Notes: generated by a model from the letters alone, not told the origin. Positions 1-12,116 are shown, counted from the stretch's first letter. The stretch: 64,000 bases of DNA from Allolobophora icterica (GCA_963556255.1 OY744613.1:53435672-53499671); one strand, 5' to 3'. Translations and numbers: made by a program.

Positions 1-1205
1 AGTTACAGCAGTCATTTTGCGTCAGTATGAATAAGCGAAATAGGGTGACCGCAGCACTGAACGAAAAATTACGCCATATGACATGTATCTACCGCAACCG
101 ATAGAAGTAGGTTATGAAAAACGAATTTCCGTGGTGGACCATGGATAATTCACCATCCAATAGCACAACCTGGTCACGAGCTTGCGGATTATGTGACCCA
201 GGGAATCCTATACGCTATCGTTTTTTCGTCGATCTTAAATCGTGCCTTTCATTAACGAATTAAGCTGCTAACACCTTCATACCCGTAGCTGTCTTTTCTC
301 TTTGTGCCGTCGGCTCTAGGAGCCCTAGCGATCGTCATGCCACACAGTCTCCGTTGCCGTCTTGCTACTTCTCCCAGTAGCCCTTGAGTCGCGCTTTGGC
401 CTGGGAGTCCCACCTCAGCGCTCCGGCCTGGGAGTCCCTCCATCCGCGACCATCGGCGTGGTTTGGTGTGTGGCATGACGATTTTCTTGGCATGATTAAC
501 AGGGGTGGTTTGCCATTGCCTTCCCCTGGTTTTGCCTGCCGTGCCCGTTCGTTCCCCCTCCTAGGAAGAGTACTTCCTAGGAAGGGTACTAACGGTCCGC
601 ACCACGAGAAGGTGGGCACGGAGGACTTTGGTTCACCAGCCCAGGTCGGATCCGAGTCTACGCTCATCAGAGTCGTCGGTCAGGTCGCCTCCCTGCTTTA
701 CTCTGTACCAGAGTGACTGGTGAACCTTTGCGGACCAGCTGTCTTTTAGGATAGCTTAAGTAACTGCTCTTCTTCAACTGAAGCCGATTTTATCAAATCC
801 ATGGCTGTACTTCCGAAACGATTGTTCGAGTATAAGACAAACGTGCATGCCTTTCAAAGGGAAGGCTAGTTGAATCGCATCAGGATGAACATCGTCAGCA
901 TGAACCGCGCTCTTAAACAATGACGGGTTTAATAAAATCAGCCGTTTAGAATATCTCAAGTCAGTATCCACCCTGCGGGAGGTCATATGGAAGTGGCGCC
1001 AAAGTCGTTGTCATGTCCGATGGCCACAATTAGAGTCACGAAAAAAGAGGGATCTACTCAGAGGTGAATCATCGATTCGAAGAAAGGTGTTACTGATTGC
1101 AAGGAGGAAGTTGTGATCCACGGTATTTAAGAATGAATGTATGTATGTATGCAGGTATTTATGTAGCGTATTGCATATGTAAACCCCACTCTCGATGCAA
1201 CCTAG
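1..1205. other. No gene recognised; subtelomeric non-coding DNA
   Basis: I see no supportable gene or known repeat here. Open frames on both strands between 250 and 720 have low-complexity, unrecognisable translations. They coincide with a short GC-richer stretch in which the phrase CCTGGGAGTCCC occurs twice (around 400 and 430). A weak (ATGT)n run lies just upstream of 1,160. Confidence 0.5.
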
Positions 1206-1480
1206 TCAGAGTCGATCCCAGTGCGAAGAACTTTGAGAAAAGAGAAAAGATTTAAGACAACTGATTGATGTAGCAGGACCCTGAGGATTGTAGAGCGAGT
1301 TGCCATTCCAAAGTGATGGACCGCAGCAGGCAAAAGCACCATGCTGCATCATGACAGTCCTACAGCGAAGGACAGAAAGATCAAGCCGATCCGAAATACA
1401 AAGAGGACGGAGTGAAGCAGCCGAAATAGGCCGACTAATAGAGTAACAGAGATACTTAGGGCCTTGACCCAGGTACGAGC
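1206..1480 (-). pseudogene. L2/CR1-type LINE fragment, C-terminal end of the reverse transcriptase protein
   Basis: The minus-strand translation carries the segment usually found after the reverse transcriptase in L2/CR1-type LINEs: LGQGPKYLC, then SAASLRPL-SDRLDLSV, then a GPSLWN motif and a final LKSFLFS. A homologous segment occurs on the + strand at 17,673-17,909. No catalytic motifs remain, so this is a dead 3' fragment. Family-level assignment (L2 versus CR1) is from motif resemblance only. Confidence 0.7.
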
Positions 1481-2179
1481 TATAGATAAGAAAGAGAATT
1501 TTAAACTGAAATACGAACGCAAACCGGAAGCCAATGAAGGTGGTCCAACATATAGAGAAAATGTGAGAGAAACGAGGGAGGTGAGCGGTCAGCTGCTGAG
1601 CAGCTGCATTAAGGCCCAATTGAAGGAGTTACACGAGGAGCTCAAGCAAGTACCGAACTTCTTATGCTCACAATAATTCACGAAGATTCTCCATCAATGT
1701 CACTGAACCTGAGGAATGGAATGCCCTTCCTCTCTTGCTCCAAAAGGTTGGGTCCCTTTTCGGGTTCAAAAGATTGCTGCATCAGTACCTTATAAACTGA
1801 TTTCACCACGTGATTGTCCTGCTGTTAGCCACGCGTTGGTTAACTTCTAGTTAAGACTTTTTACGTTCTTTACCTCAACACCCAGTCTCACCTTAGTGAG
1901 CTGGATCTTCTGTTCCTTGCTTTCCTTTTCCCTTCTTTACTGTCTCTGATGATGGCAGTCCTTAGCCCGTTAATGACCACTTTTTATTTAGTGTCCAGAT
2001 TTTGATGTTCTTTTGCACATTGAGTCCTTGTAATAAAAGTACACTAGGGCCAAAAATTTGAACACATATCTTTCTTGGTTGCAGAGATATTTAGGTGTCC
2101 TTTTGAAAGGACGCCCAGCACATAGGAGTCAAAACGTTACTAAGAATCAACTGTGTTGTTATATAGCATATCATAGTAA
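1481..2179. other. No gene recognised
   Basis: No coding region is supported. The stretch 1,960-2,040 ends in an AATAAAAG-type sequence and could be a LINE 3' tail, but I cannot assign it. A short near-palindrome (GTCCTTTTGAAAGGAC) lies near 2,098-2,113; similar ones occur near 15,430 and 15,776. Confidence 0.4.
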
Positions 2180-2611
2180 TAGAAACCCCGAACAGCTGGC
2201 CAACGCAGGCGGCAGGTGTTGGAAGGACACCTCAGGGCGAAAGAGGTCAACAAAGACCCACCGGCCTCCTTACCCTATCAGGAGAGAAGTGGTCACCACC
2301 TGATAAAGAGACCAAGAAACTCTTATGAATATGAAGTTAAAAAGAAATGTGGGCAACGACGCTAACGGGGCCCCCTTCTATAGTAGAGGGGGATCCGCGT
2401 CCGGCAGTGGTGGACACAACAGGGCTACCAAGGTCGTAAACCAGAGAAAACCCTGTAAACAAAAACAAAAACAAGAACAGAAACGGAGACAAAAGCAGCA
2501 GGGACAGGAACAGAGGCAGAGACAACACCTGTTCAACGCAAAGGAGGAGATATGTGTTGGCACGTGGAACGTAAGAACTCTGCATGCAGTGGGCCAACTA
2601 GACATACTCAT
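2180..2611 (+). pseudogene. RTE-type LINE, 5' piece (start of apurinic endonuclease)
   Basis: This is the 5' part of a LINE whose other pieces lie at 4,782-6,007 and 12,680-14,310. From a methionine at 2,325 the frame runs through a Lys/Gln-rich leader into VGTWNVRTLHAVGQLDILI, the start of an AP-type endonuclease domain as in RTE-like LINEs. The frame is cut at 2,611 by a hAT-like element. Joining across that insertion, with one copy of the 8-bp target duplication, continues the endonuclease in the same frame (LIHQLEKVRW...SEVRW). The region 2,180-2,324 is probably 5' UTR. RTE assignment rests on motif style, not on a search. Confidence 0.75.
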
Positions 2612-2829
2612 TAGGGTGGATCGAAAGCATATGCTAAAAAAAATTTTTTTAATAACTATATTTAATAGTGGGCAAAAGTTGCCAATTGGTATGACAAACA
2701 CACAGTAAAAATTTGGTAATTATTGTCCATCATCTTGAGGGTCCCCAAGGACTTTGAAATTTTTGCTACACATTATAATATGGGCAATATTATGGATTAT
2801 CGTGAATCATCAGACATGACAACATCTTG

Positions 2830-2910
2830 TGCACTGGGAGCGCCTCTGAACGGTTCATCCTACTAGAGGCGCTTTATAAATGTTTGAATACAATACAATA
2901 CAACACAACA
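2830..2910 (+). repeat. L2-type LINE 3' tail with (ACAAT)n
   Basis: The sequence GCACTGGGAGCGCCTCTGA, a short spacer, GAGGCGCTTTATAAATG and a run of ATACA pentamers matches in layout the + strand tail at 17,938-18,016. It also resembles the tail at 15,235-15,310. These are 3' ends of L2/CR1-type LINEs, which terminate in short tandem repeats. It sits inside hAT-like element 1. Confidence 0.6.
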
Positions 2911-3367
2911 GATGTAAGGTATTGACAAATCATAGAATACATTCTTATGCATAATTCAAATGCGCAAAATGTTAATTTGCAACAACGTTCAGGCTACACG
3001 ACACGTTAATCAGATTTTGTGTGAAACGTTGGCATTATCAATCGAGATTCTAGCCGCGATCGGATAAAGTCATCTCGCGATTTTGCGCCACAAAACGCTG
3101 CTGATGATTCAATAACCAACTTGACGCAGCGTTCCACAGCCTAATTATGACAGGTTAACTTAGAAAAGTTAGCTATGGGCGTTTCAACGCTAGTCACAAA
3201 TAGCTTTAGATGTCCCTCCGAAATGTCAGTCGTGAGCGGCTGTTCGTTATGTGTGAGTTTTGCCAGTCGATCAAGTCAAAGACCACGTGCGTCAAACCTG
3301 AGTTCTGGTAGCCTGGTAGGCCTACTTTGAATTGCCGCAAGCTGATGTTCTAGTTGACGAACTCACC

Positions 3368-3900
3368 TTAACAATGAGACGAATTCCGAGTTCGCGTGGA
3401 CGACCATCTGTAATCATGGAGAGAAGTATATAGGTTTTCCGGATAGGTAAAATAGGCATTCCGCTGTATAACAGGATCGACAATACGTTTATGTTCAACT
3501 GTAAGATAACGGGAAAGCTGGACGGAACGGAGCAAATGTCTTACACCATCTTTGCACGACGGCTTAGCCTTGACACTTAACCACATCGGAGCATACGCCT
3601 TCATGATGTATGCTGCAAGAATCTCGAAGTTGGCTGATGGTTCATCTGTTGCGATGTACAAAAAGAGAAGTCGAGAAGTGATTAAATTTCTCCGGGGTTT
3701 CGTTTGGATAAGTCATGTGAGCAATGACCCTCAGAAATAGCGTTGGTTATTTCCCACATATATTTCTGGTCTGTACCGAATTCCTTTAAGTTGACCTTTG
3801 GCAGTGGTTTTATTAGCTTCATATACTTGTCATGGTAAGAAAAGATACCTAACTGAGGATCTGCGTGCATCCTCCCATATCTGACAGACTCTGAGGTCAT
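3368..3900 (-). pseudogene. Decayed unrecognised protein-coding remnant inside hAT-like element 1
   Basis: Two overlapping minus-strand frames (3,682-3,900, then 3,368-3,661) read as one broken protein in order: a segment with KYMWEITNAI, then AAYIMKAYAPMWLSVKAKPS, then LSRYL and VDPVIQRNAYF. The composition is protein-like rather than random, and the continuity across the frame change suggests a real ancestral ORF of roughly 175 residues. I do not recognise the family. Position inside the element makes an element-encoded protein, or another captured element, the simplest reading. Confidence 0.4.
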
Positions 3901-3926
3901 GCTCTAGCTCTCTCTATACTCCGAAA

Positions 3927-4310
3927 GTGTCATGGGCTCATGGACTCCCTGATCTAGCCTTACACACGGTTGCAGGTGCGACCACAGTTGCTCGGCTTCT
4001 GTATGCAGCCCCAGCGTGGTGGGATTGCGCTACCGCTGAAGACCGTGCCCGCCTGGAGAGGTTTCTGAACCAAATGCGTAGAATGGGTTACCTGTCGCGG
4101 GATGTGTGGGATGTGGGGGCGATGGTGAGCGATGCAGATGACAGCTTTCTGCGGTCGGTCATTTGGTGCATGAACAATGTGCTCCGTCTCATTTTCTCAT
4201 CTAGGGTTGTGCGTCGCTGTAGTCTAAGACCGAGGCCGCATGATTTTTCCCTGCTCCTCAAAGATGATAGAAACTTAATCTCTAGGTTCTTGTATAAACA
4301 ACACCAGTAG
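3927..4310 (+). pseudogene. LINE reverse-transcriptase C-terminal fragment
   Basis: The translation contains HTVAGATTVARLLYAAPAWW followed by DRARLERFLNQMRRMGYL, the thumb-side C-terminal segment typical of Jockey/L2-like LINE ORF2 proteins. No catalytic palm motifs are present upstream, so it is a truncated 3' fragment captured in hAT-like element 1. The frame ends at a stop at 4,308-4,310. Confidence 0.65.
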
Positions 4311-4781
4311 CCATGTCATCAATGTTATCCCTTGCTGGAAGTGTCTTATTAAATCGATTTTTAGTTTACCGGCTGTACTCTTATTAAATGGTTTGTGGTG
4401 TGTCGAGCCACTGATTGGAAATAAACGAATATGTGTATGTATTAAAAAGGAAATAAAGAGAAGGCCTATAGATATAAAAGTAGTAGATATAAAAGTGGTA
4501 GAATACACAAAGTGCTAGCCAGAAATATTCTAATAGATCTAGATGATCCCAGCTGACATACGATGCAACAAATGCAAGGAATAAGCAGAATTTAGTTAAA
4601 AACTGCCTGCGAACCATAGCTTTTTGCTATAACAGCACAGGCGATTTTTGATCTCGTTGGGGACCCTCAAGATGTTGTCCGAATTTAAAATAATTTTACA
4701 CAGTTGTTTACGTATACTAAAGGCAACTTTTGGTCACTATTAATAGTCGATACGAAAGAAATTTTTTTTCGATCCACCCTA

Positions 4782-6007
4782 ATACTCATACACCAGCTAG
4801 AAAAGGTCAGATGGAGCGTGGTAGGACTATCGGAGGTGCGATGGCCAGGAGAGGGAGAGATAAACAAGAACGAATACAAAATAATATACTCAGGAAGACA
4901 AGACGGCGGACATCAACAGAGAGTGGCAATGATAATGAAAAAAGAAGCGGTAAAAGCATTCATTGGTTACAAAACAATGGGACCAAGAATGATAAAGGCA
5001 AGATTCCACACAGCCAGCGGCAAAGCTACAATAATTCAAGTGTCCGCACCAACGTCTAGTGCGACAGAACAAGAGATGGACGAATTCTATGAAACATTAC
5101 AACAAGCACTGTAAGAAATACCGAACAAAGATTTAGCTATCGTAATGGGAGACATGAATGCAAAAGTGGGAAAAGACTGGCTGACATGGAGAGGTGCACT
5201 GGGAAAACAGGGATATGGAGAAGAAAATGAAAGAGGAGAAAGATTCTTAAATTTTTGCTTGAACAACAACTTAAAAATAATGAACACAGTGTTCTACCAA
5301 AAAAAGGCAAGCAGGAAATGGACATGGGAGTCACCGGACGGCAAAACGAAGAACATGATAGATTATATAATGGTAAATAAAAGATGCAAAAGTGCTGTAA
5401 CGGGATGCCGAATATTCGCAAGCCCAGACATGGCATCTGACCACAGACTGGTGATAGCAGGGATTAGAATAAAACTAAAAGGGGGATTATCCAAAAAAAG
5501 TGATGAACAGAAGATTCAACACAGAGGCACTAAGGGAGGGCACAATCAGAGATCAATTCAGGACACAAATAAACAACAAATGGAACCATATCAAGGAAAA
5601 AGATACGGGATCAGTAGAAGAAACATGGGAAGTAATAAAGAACATGCACGTAGAGGTGGCTCAAGAAGTCCTAGGCTATGAGAAAAGAAAGAGGAACAAG
5701 CCATGGATAAGTAAAGAGGTCCTAGATCTAAGTGATACCAGAAAAGAACTGAGAATGACAAAATCATTCAATGAGGACGACAAGAAAAAGTACAAAGAAA
5801 TCACGAAAGAAATAAAAAAAGAAGGCCAGAAAATGCAGAGATGTGGATAGAGGAGAAATGTCAAGAGCTGGAAAACAACACAAGAATAGCAGACACAGGG
5901 AAACTATTTCGAATGGCAAAAGAAATATGTGGATCAAACATCACAAAGCTAACACTAATAAAAGACAAAGAAGGAAAAACACTAGAGGGCAAAGAAGAGA
6001 TCAAGCA
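4782..6007 (+). pseudogene. RTE-type LINE, middle piece (endonuclease and linker), disrupted
   Basis: This continues the LINE from 2,611. Readable endonuclease blocks are LSEVRW (about 4,830), the Y/H-rich middle, IVMGDMNAKVG (about 5,140-5,175) and the terminal SDHRLVIAGIRIK (about 5,435-5,475), which is the catalytic SDH block. There is an in-frame stop at about 5,112 between QQAL and EIPNKDLAIVMG. At least two frame changes occur further on (about 5,490 and 5,840), so the copy is dead. The linker ends at EEIKQR near 6,005, where a minus-strand LINE has inserted; the continuation (YEEMYNN) is at about 12,683. Confidence 0.75.
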
Positions 6008-6786
6008 AAGATCAAATCAAATCAAATCAAATCCGTTTATTAGAACACCCCATAAAATACAGTCACAATTCAAGGATAGGTAAAGTAAGGTGGGTGTCTT
6101 AATGGGATGCTCCTAAGGGATGATTCCCGCTAATTGGGGCACCCAAGTGTATCGCGGGCAGAACGGATATATGATTTGAAGGATAACTTAAACATAAAGA
6201 CAATTTGTAACAGCTTAACTAATACGGATATAATTATGTGTTGAGTGATAACTTATACATGAAGGACATTTTTACAGTTTAAATAATGCATTTTCAGAAC
6301 ATCAAAACATAATGATGATTAACTGTCTACAGAAATAAATATAGGATCTATCTGAACATATGATAATTATACATCACTCCAATGCCAAATATTTACCCTG
6401 TACAGTAGACAAAGCTGTGTTCAGTTAGTCCGTGTTAAAATTATACTCAGCAAGCAGTTTTGTATAGTAGTGAGATGATCATGCACAGGTTTACCCTATA
6501 AACAGGGCGGGGTAGAATAGCTAACAAATGCCAACGACCTCATTCTGACAGATGTACACTCTGAACAGTCATATATAATATATACCAGCAGGTATAATCA
6601 GGTGTTAAATACAAGGATGGACTGGGTGATATGATGTTATGTCAGTATATACGGTAAGTTTATCAAGAGGTACAAGGTTACATACTGTAGGTTATAGAGA
6701 CGTATGATGGTCTGTGGGATAGAAGGTATGATGATCAGTGGGGTAGCCAAGGAGATAAGGACAGATAGCAATGCTAGAAGTGTTTT

Positions 6787-9169
6787 TCAGTAACAGGCGT
6801 TGGTTGATTGCTTTAAAATGTGGGACCTTAACAATACTTTGAAGCGGCTAAGGGGCGTGGATGAGGTTATTTCAATAGGCAAAGTATTCCAAAGTCTGGG
6901 GCCTTGGCATTTAATTGAAAACAACTTAGCGTTAATGCGGGCAAATTCTGGGCGATAATGAGGAGCGAGCGCTACGTGTCGAGTAATGGTGGATCGTTTC
7001 ACCCCTAATGAAGTAGTCATCCATGGATTGTGGTAGTAGCCTGTGATGAAAGTGATACATGAAGATATTAGATTGGAAAATATTGATTTGGTATAGGGTT
7101 AGGATTCTATTATCTTGAAATAAGGGTGTTGCATTGGTTCTCCAGTTAGAATTAAATACTGCGCGAATTGCAGTTTTTTGTAAGCTGAACAGAGGTTTTA
7201 GAACCGTTTTATAATTCGTCCCCCATGAGATATTACAATATGAGATATAGGGGAAGATTAACGTATTGTATAAGGTTAACAGTATAGTAGAAGGCAGGTA
7301 ATGACTAACTCTTTTTAATATGCCAACACTTTTTGCCACTTTTTTTGAAACAGCAGTGATATGGGTTTTCCAGTTAAGTTGGGAGTCGATTATGACCCCA
7401 AGAAATTTAGTTGAATCAGTTCTGTCAATTGGAACGCCGTCAATTAATGTTTCCAAGTTTGAAGGAGGAGGAGTTTTTCGACTAGAGCGGAATACTATGA
7501 AGTTAGTTTTCTTTAGGTTCAACGACAACTTGTTTGCTCCAAACAATGTAGCTATTGACTTTAACTGATTATTTGCTCTGATAAATAGGTTAGTAATTGA
7601 TTTATCATTAAGAAAAACATTCGTATCATCAGCAAAGAGGATAAATTTAAATACTACGGATGATGCAGCTAGGTCATTAATGTAAATTAAGAAAAGTAGG
7701 GGGCCTAATATCGATCCTTGCGGAACACCACATGTTATATTCATTACAGTTGAGGAATGATTTTAAAAAGTAACAAACTGGGATCTATTCGTTAGATAGT
7801 CCCTGAGCCAAGCCAAGGCATTACCCCTTATGCCATAGCATTGTAGCTTGCTGATTAGGATGTTATGATCTACCGTGTCAAATGCCTTGGCAAGGTCAAA
7901 GAATATGCCGATGGAGTAATTGTTATTATTCATGGCCTCGGTGATGCTATTTTGAATATCCAATAATGCCATATAAGTGGAATGATTGGTTTTGAATCCA
8001 AATTGGGTTGGAGTTAGGAGATTGAGTTTTTCCAAGAAGGCAGTTAGTCGGGTTTGCATTATTTTTTCAACGATTTTAGAGAAGTATGGAAGGATGGATA
8101 TTGGCCTATAGTTAGTAATACTGTTCTTGTCACCTGTCTTATAGACAGTGACAATTTTGGCAACTTTTAGATCATCCGGGACTATACCACTGCAGATGGA
8201 TGAGTTAAAAATGGAGGTTAGGATGTCACTAACAGGGCTAATAAATTGTTTAGCAATAAGGGGACAAATGTCATCAGGTCCAGTAGAGTCGCAGTCCTTT
8301 AGGTTACTTACTATAGACCTGATTTCATTAGGGTCAGTTGGAAGGATTCCACAGGAGCAAGGAGGGGGGATGGGCATGAAATGATTGAAGTCGAGGGAGC
8401 TGCAAGGCACCGTGGCTGCTAGGGATGGACCGATGTTCGAGAAATACTTATTGAAGGCGTTAGCGATTTGACTTTTTTTTTTTACCTCAACCTCATCAAT
8501 CATGAATGCGTCTGGCAGTGATTGTTTATAATTAGGGTTTAAGATGGTTTTAATAACTTTCCAAGTTTTGCGTAAATTATGGTTACATCGTGAGAGTTGC
8601 TCGGCATAGTAAATTTTTTCGCATTCCTTTCTAAGTTTTTTAAACAAATTACGGTAGGTACAAAATTTTAATTTGTTAACTGGTGTAGGGTTTTTCAGAT
8701 ATGATTTGTAGAGGGTAGATTTTTTATTACAGGATTTTAAAAGGGCTTGGGTCATCCAGGGCTGTTTAATTTTTGTACGATGACTGCCACTGGTTTTTTT
8801 TTGAGGGAATGCCGTATCATAGAAAGATTTATAAGTAGTGATGAATTTGGAATAGGCAGCATTGGGATTATCTTGGGCACATAAGTTTTCAACATGTGAC
8901 CAGTCAGCGTTATTTAAAAGTGAAGTGAAGACAGCCCTGGAGTTAGAGTCGAAAGTTCTTTGGGGATTAGCCGGTACTGTGTTAACACATATGGGTTGAA
9001 GATCTATATATAGGATAATAGGAAAATGGTCGGATAAATCAGCTATACAAATACATGAGTCTTGCTGGGTAGTAAGGGAATTACAATAGATATTATCAAT
9101 TAATGTTGCTGAGAACTCAGTTACCCTAGTAGGTCTTAGTATGGTCGGGAGCATTTTATGTGACGTCAT
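6787..9169 (-). pseudogene. CR1/Jockey-like LINE reverse transcriptase, two frameshifts
   Basis: The reverse transcriptase is intact except for breaks near 7,750 and 7,000. Visible motifs in order are the SDHFPIILY block closing the endonuclease, NYRPISILPYFSKIVEKIM, QFGFKTNHST, the motif A block FFDLAKAFDTVDH, GVPQGSILGPLLFLIYIND (motif B) and LFADDTN (motif C, catalytic FADD). The conserved C-terminal GPRLWNTLP follows. The break at about 7,750 falls between SQFVTF and the NITCGVPQGS block, so motifs A and B are in different frames. Assignment to the Jockey superfamily (CR1, Daphne or relatives) is by motif style. Confidence 0.8.
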
Positions 9170-9442
9170 TTGATCATAGAAGTTTGAGCTAGATTGGAGA
9201 TCATGACAGCGTAATAGATTGATGTTAAAATCTCCTGCTAGGTAAAGTCCATTTTTTATTCAGTGCTAGCTTATCAAGCGTTAGTTGTAAGTCAGAGTTA
9301 AAGTCCAGTATGGGTGAATCAGGAGGTCTATATAAGGAGCCTATTATGATATCTTTTTCCTTATCTTGATAAATTTTGATGAATATCGATTCAAACGTGC
9401 CTGCGTGCGACCCAATGTCTCTATTAGATAATATGTCAAATT

Positions 9443-9778
9443 TTATTCAGTTTTTATGAGGAATCCAACCCCACCTACCCTGTCACAATCTCTAGATTTA
9501 TGAATGAAATTATAACCAGGAATGTTTATTTGGTCCTCAAGGTCATGCTCAAGCCATATCTCTGTGAGGTCCGCTATGTCTATATTCGCCTGCATCAGAA
9601 ATAGTTGAATGTCAGATACTTTATTGATGATACTACGGCAGTTTAGATGTGCCAGACCAAACGGACGATGATAATTTAGGCTATGAATGAAGGGTTCTAA
9701 TTGACTCGGCTCAATATACTGTGAGGTATACTGTGGGAGCTCATTGTACATATTAAAGTCAGGGTCAACCCCATCCAC
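9443..9778 (-). pseudogene. CR1/Jockey-like LINE, N-terminal AP-endonuclease segment
   Basis: A 111-residue frame contains the first endonuclease blocks: AHLNCRSIINK (Asn and Arg of block I), ADLTEIWLEHDL (Glu of block II) and DCDRVGGVGFLI (block III). It belongs to the LINE whose later endonuclease blocks and reverse transcriptase follow at lower coordinates. A frameshift separates it from the GDFNINLL block near 9,230. Confidence 0.7.
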
Positions 9779-10442
9779 GCCAAGAAGGGGGTTATCATCT
9801 ATCTCACCACTATCAAACGGGTTAAATATAAGATTAGGCGCACCATAGATTGGAAGGGTGTTGGAGGGGGATGGACTAAAGAGTTGTGTGTGTCTGTTTG
9901 ATTGGTGAGCTCAGAATTAAAATACGGTGGAAAGGCAAATAGGCAGAAGTTACATGACCAGTCAATGCTCACAACGAGGTTAAACAATTTAGATGGTAAC
10001 AATTATTGCAATTTTCACAATGAATTAACTCAGAAGTAATCATGAAACGCTGATTACAAATAAAACAGAAAGTCATAATAACAAAGAAAAAAACTTAACT
10101 AGTTAATTACTAAGTAATGTAATAGTAAACCTTAACTAATTATAATAGGTGTGAGATAAGTTCAGTTAGGCAAGATACAGGGAAACAGGGAGTAGGGGAG
10201 CGGCAGCGAGTCAGGATAGTTCCTACAGATAAGCCTTGATTGGGGAATTGTGCATCAGGTTTGGTATGGGTAAGGTAAGGTTGACCGGTCAGTGCTATAA
10301 GATTTCAGACCAAGGTACATTATAGCGGGACAAGTGGAACATGTTCGCACTAATTATTCATAGCCATAGCCAAGCAGCGAGAAGCATGACAAAGGGTGGA
10401 GAAGAAGTAAATTTGAATAATAATGTATCAATTTATATATAG
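9779..10442. other. No gene recognised; possible 5' part of the minus-strand LINE
   Basis: A short minus-strand frame at 9,799-10,002 has no recognisable motif. The position, directly 5' of the LINE endonuclease, makes this likely to be its 5' region or a decayed ORF1. It ends at the 8-bp target duplication (10,435-10,442) of hAT-like element 2. Confidence 0.35.
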
Positions 10443-12116
10443 TAGGGTGGAGTGAAAATTGCAAAAAAAATTTTTTTTAAAGCAATCGTTTTCCAATAGC
10501 GATGGAAAGTTGCCAGCATGTGAGTGTAATTAGTGCTCAAAATATTGTTTATTTTGTTTTGCGTCTTCTGCCCTCTACCGACGGTTTTATATTTACAATA
10601 TAAAATTCTTTGAATAACGTCAATGGGGTGCATTATTTTTCTTTTTCTTCAACTGACTGTCGTCGAACGGTTACAATTCATGAAATGCACATTCAAATCA
10701 GTTGCGGAAATTGCCTCTGTTGTGCTACAGGATAATATAATTGTAACCAGGGACGTAACTTTGGTCTAAAAAGTGGGGGTACCAATTTCTTACATGAAGG
10801 AAGCAAGGCGTTGACTGCGATCTCTGGGAAGGCAAAATAATAAAATATTGATTGGCATTGTTCATAAAGTGGGGGGTACGGTACCCCAGCAGAAAGAATG
10901 GGGTGGGGTACGATTACCCCTCGTTCCTCCGACAAATTACGCCTATGATTGTAACGCCTAATGAATGCAGCGACATTACTGAAAGGAAGAAAATTAGGAG
11001 AGAACGAAAGAAGTCCCGAAGCTCTGTCCAAGCAGGATGCGCCAGTGTACGACTGTGAGTGTTGAGGGGATTTTCCAGAGAGTAATCTAAAAGAGGTCCG
11101 AGTCTGGTTTTGGGGGGTGCAGATCAAGAGAGGAAGCAGAGCAGCTGTTGAAGGGGGGTGTTATTTAGGGCGAGGAGAATTGGAAGGCAGAGGATCAAAT
11201 GAGTCAGGGTAGGAGTAGGCCCTACTTGAAAAGGTGAGACTTCAGTTTGGGGTGGAAAGCCCGGAGATAGATAGAGGAACATGAGGAGAAAGATGGAGGA
11301 CGGGTTGGAATGATGATGGAGGAACCAAGAATCTGCGGAATTCAAGGGGAGATCGTTCCAGAGGCGTGGTGCTCTGTTGGATTTGACTGGGTTGGAGAAC
11401 TTGGGATGAGTTGTGACCGGATATCGAGAAAGACTTAAATAGGAGGAGGATCGGGTGGAGCGGGTTGCCTGGATGGTGAAGAGACCGCGGAGGTACTTGG
11501 GCTGGATATATTGTAGGGAGTTATAGGTTAGTGATAGGACTGAAGTGGATTCACTCTGGGATTTTTAGCCAATGTAGAGATTTGACTTTTGGATAAGTTG
11601 CAGACGCTTGATTTTGGTGGATTCAAGATTGAGGAAGAGGGAATTGCTGTAATCAATGAACAATGGAGGTAACAATGGTAGAGGCAGTTTTAAGGTCGAT
11701 CTTGGGCCGGATGCGACGGTCACAAATGTGTCTGAAGCAGGAGCGCGAGAGGTTTGAGATGTGGTTAGAGAAGGAGAGGTGTGGGTCACAAGTAATGGAC
11801 TGGAGGGGGGTCCGATGTGAAAGGTAAGAATCGATGAGTTAGTCGATGGGTGTATGGAAGGGTTAGGCTTTTCTTGATATGATCAGGAAGACCTAGGATT
11901 ATGAATTCTCTTTTTGAAAGGTTAAGGCAGAGGAGATTGGATGACATCCATTGCGAAATTAGGTTAATCACGTTGAAATATTGCATCGACGGTAGAGGGC
12001 AGAAGATGTCATTTGAAATTTAAAATATTTTGTGTGTTTCTTACCCTACCTAAGTTGCAACTTTTTCCCACTATTGGAATTCATTTATTTAAAAATCATT
12101 TTTTCACTCCACCCTA
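10443..12116. mobile_element. hAT-like element 2, non-autonomous
   Basis: The inverted ends are TAGGGTGGAGTGAAAA at 10,443 and TTTTTTCACTCCACCCTA ending at 12,116. Inside each end are A/T-rich runs followed by matching GTTGC-type blocks. The flanks are an exact 8-bp duplication, ATATATAG (10,435-10,442 and 12,117-12,124). It shares the first 9 bp of its terminus with elements 1 and 3 but has a different subterminal sequence, so it is a separate family. The interior is a captured LINE fragment; no transposase is recognisable. Confidence 0.85.
11040..11990 (-). pseudogene. L2/CR1-like LINE 3' fragment inside hAT-like element 2
   Basis: Read right to left, a segment at 11,786-11,986 contains ISQWMSSNLLCLNLSKREF and LGLPDHIKK, the post-catalytic block of L2/CR1-type reverse transcriptases. 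It continues through 11,565-11,789 (LFIDYSNSL) to a C-terminal region near 11,345 and below. Several frame changes and stops separate the blocks. The FADD block is not present, so only the last third of the protein survives. Confidence 0.6.

Larger units (their letters stand above)
2612..4781. mobile_element. hAT-like element 1, non-autonomous, inserted in the RTE LINE
   Basis: The ends are inverted: TAGGGTGGATCGAAA at 2,612 and its complement ending at 4,781. Imperfect inverted similarity extends about 150 bp inwards on each side, including matching GGGTCCCCAAG-type and GGCAACTTTTG-type blocks. The flanks are an exact 8-bp target duplication, ATACTCAT (2,604-2,611 and 4,782-4,789). An 8-bp duplication fits hAT elements; P elements also make 8 bp. 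The interior carries captured LINE fragments and a decayed frame, but no transposase that I can recognise. Removing the element restores the LINE reading frame, which confirms both boundaries. Confidence 0.85.
6008..9778 (-). mobile_element. CR1/Jockey-like LINE, minus strand, frame-broken
   Basis: This LINE is read right to left. An AP-endonuclease start is at 9,443-9,778 (LAHLNCRSIINKVSDIQ, TEIWLEH, GGVGFLI), with the GDFNINLL block near 9,230. The rest of the endonuclease and the reverse transcriptase are at 7,763-9,169, and the catalytic block and thumb at 6,932-7,744. A last segment with GPRLWNTLP lies at 6,787-7,020. The 3' end is near 6,010 and carries a (ATTTG)n-type tail (GATTT repeats read on the minus strand, 6,010-6,035). 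It lies inside the RTE LINE. The four segments are in different frames, so this copy is inactive. The 5' end may extend beyond 9,778. Confidence 0.75.

Noticed and set aside
384..716. A 110-codon frame near the left edge as a host gene
   Set aside because: There is no recognisable motif, it overlaps frames on the other strand, and the composition is typical of non-coding GC-richer repeat sequence.
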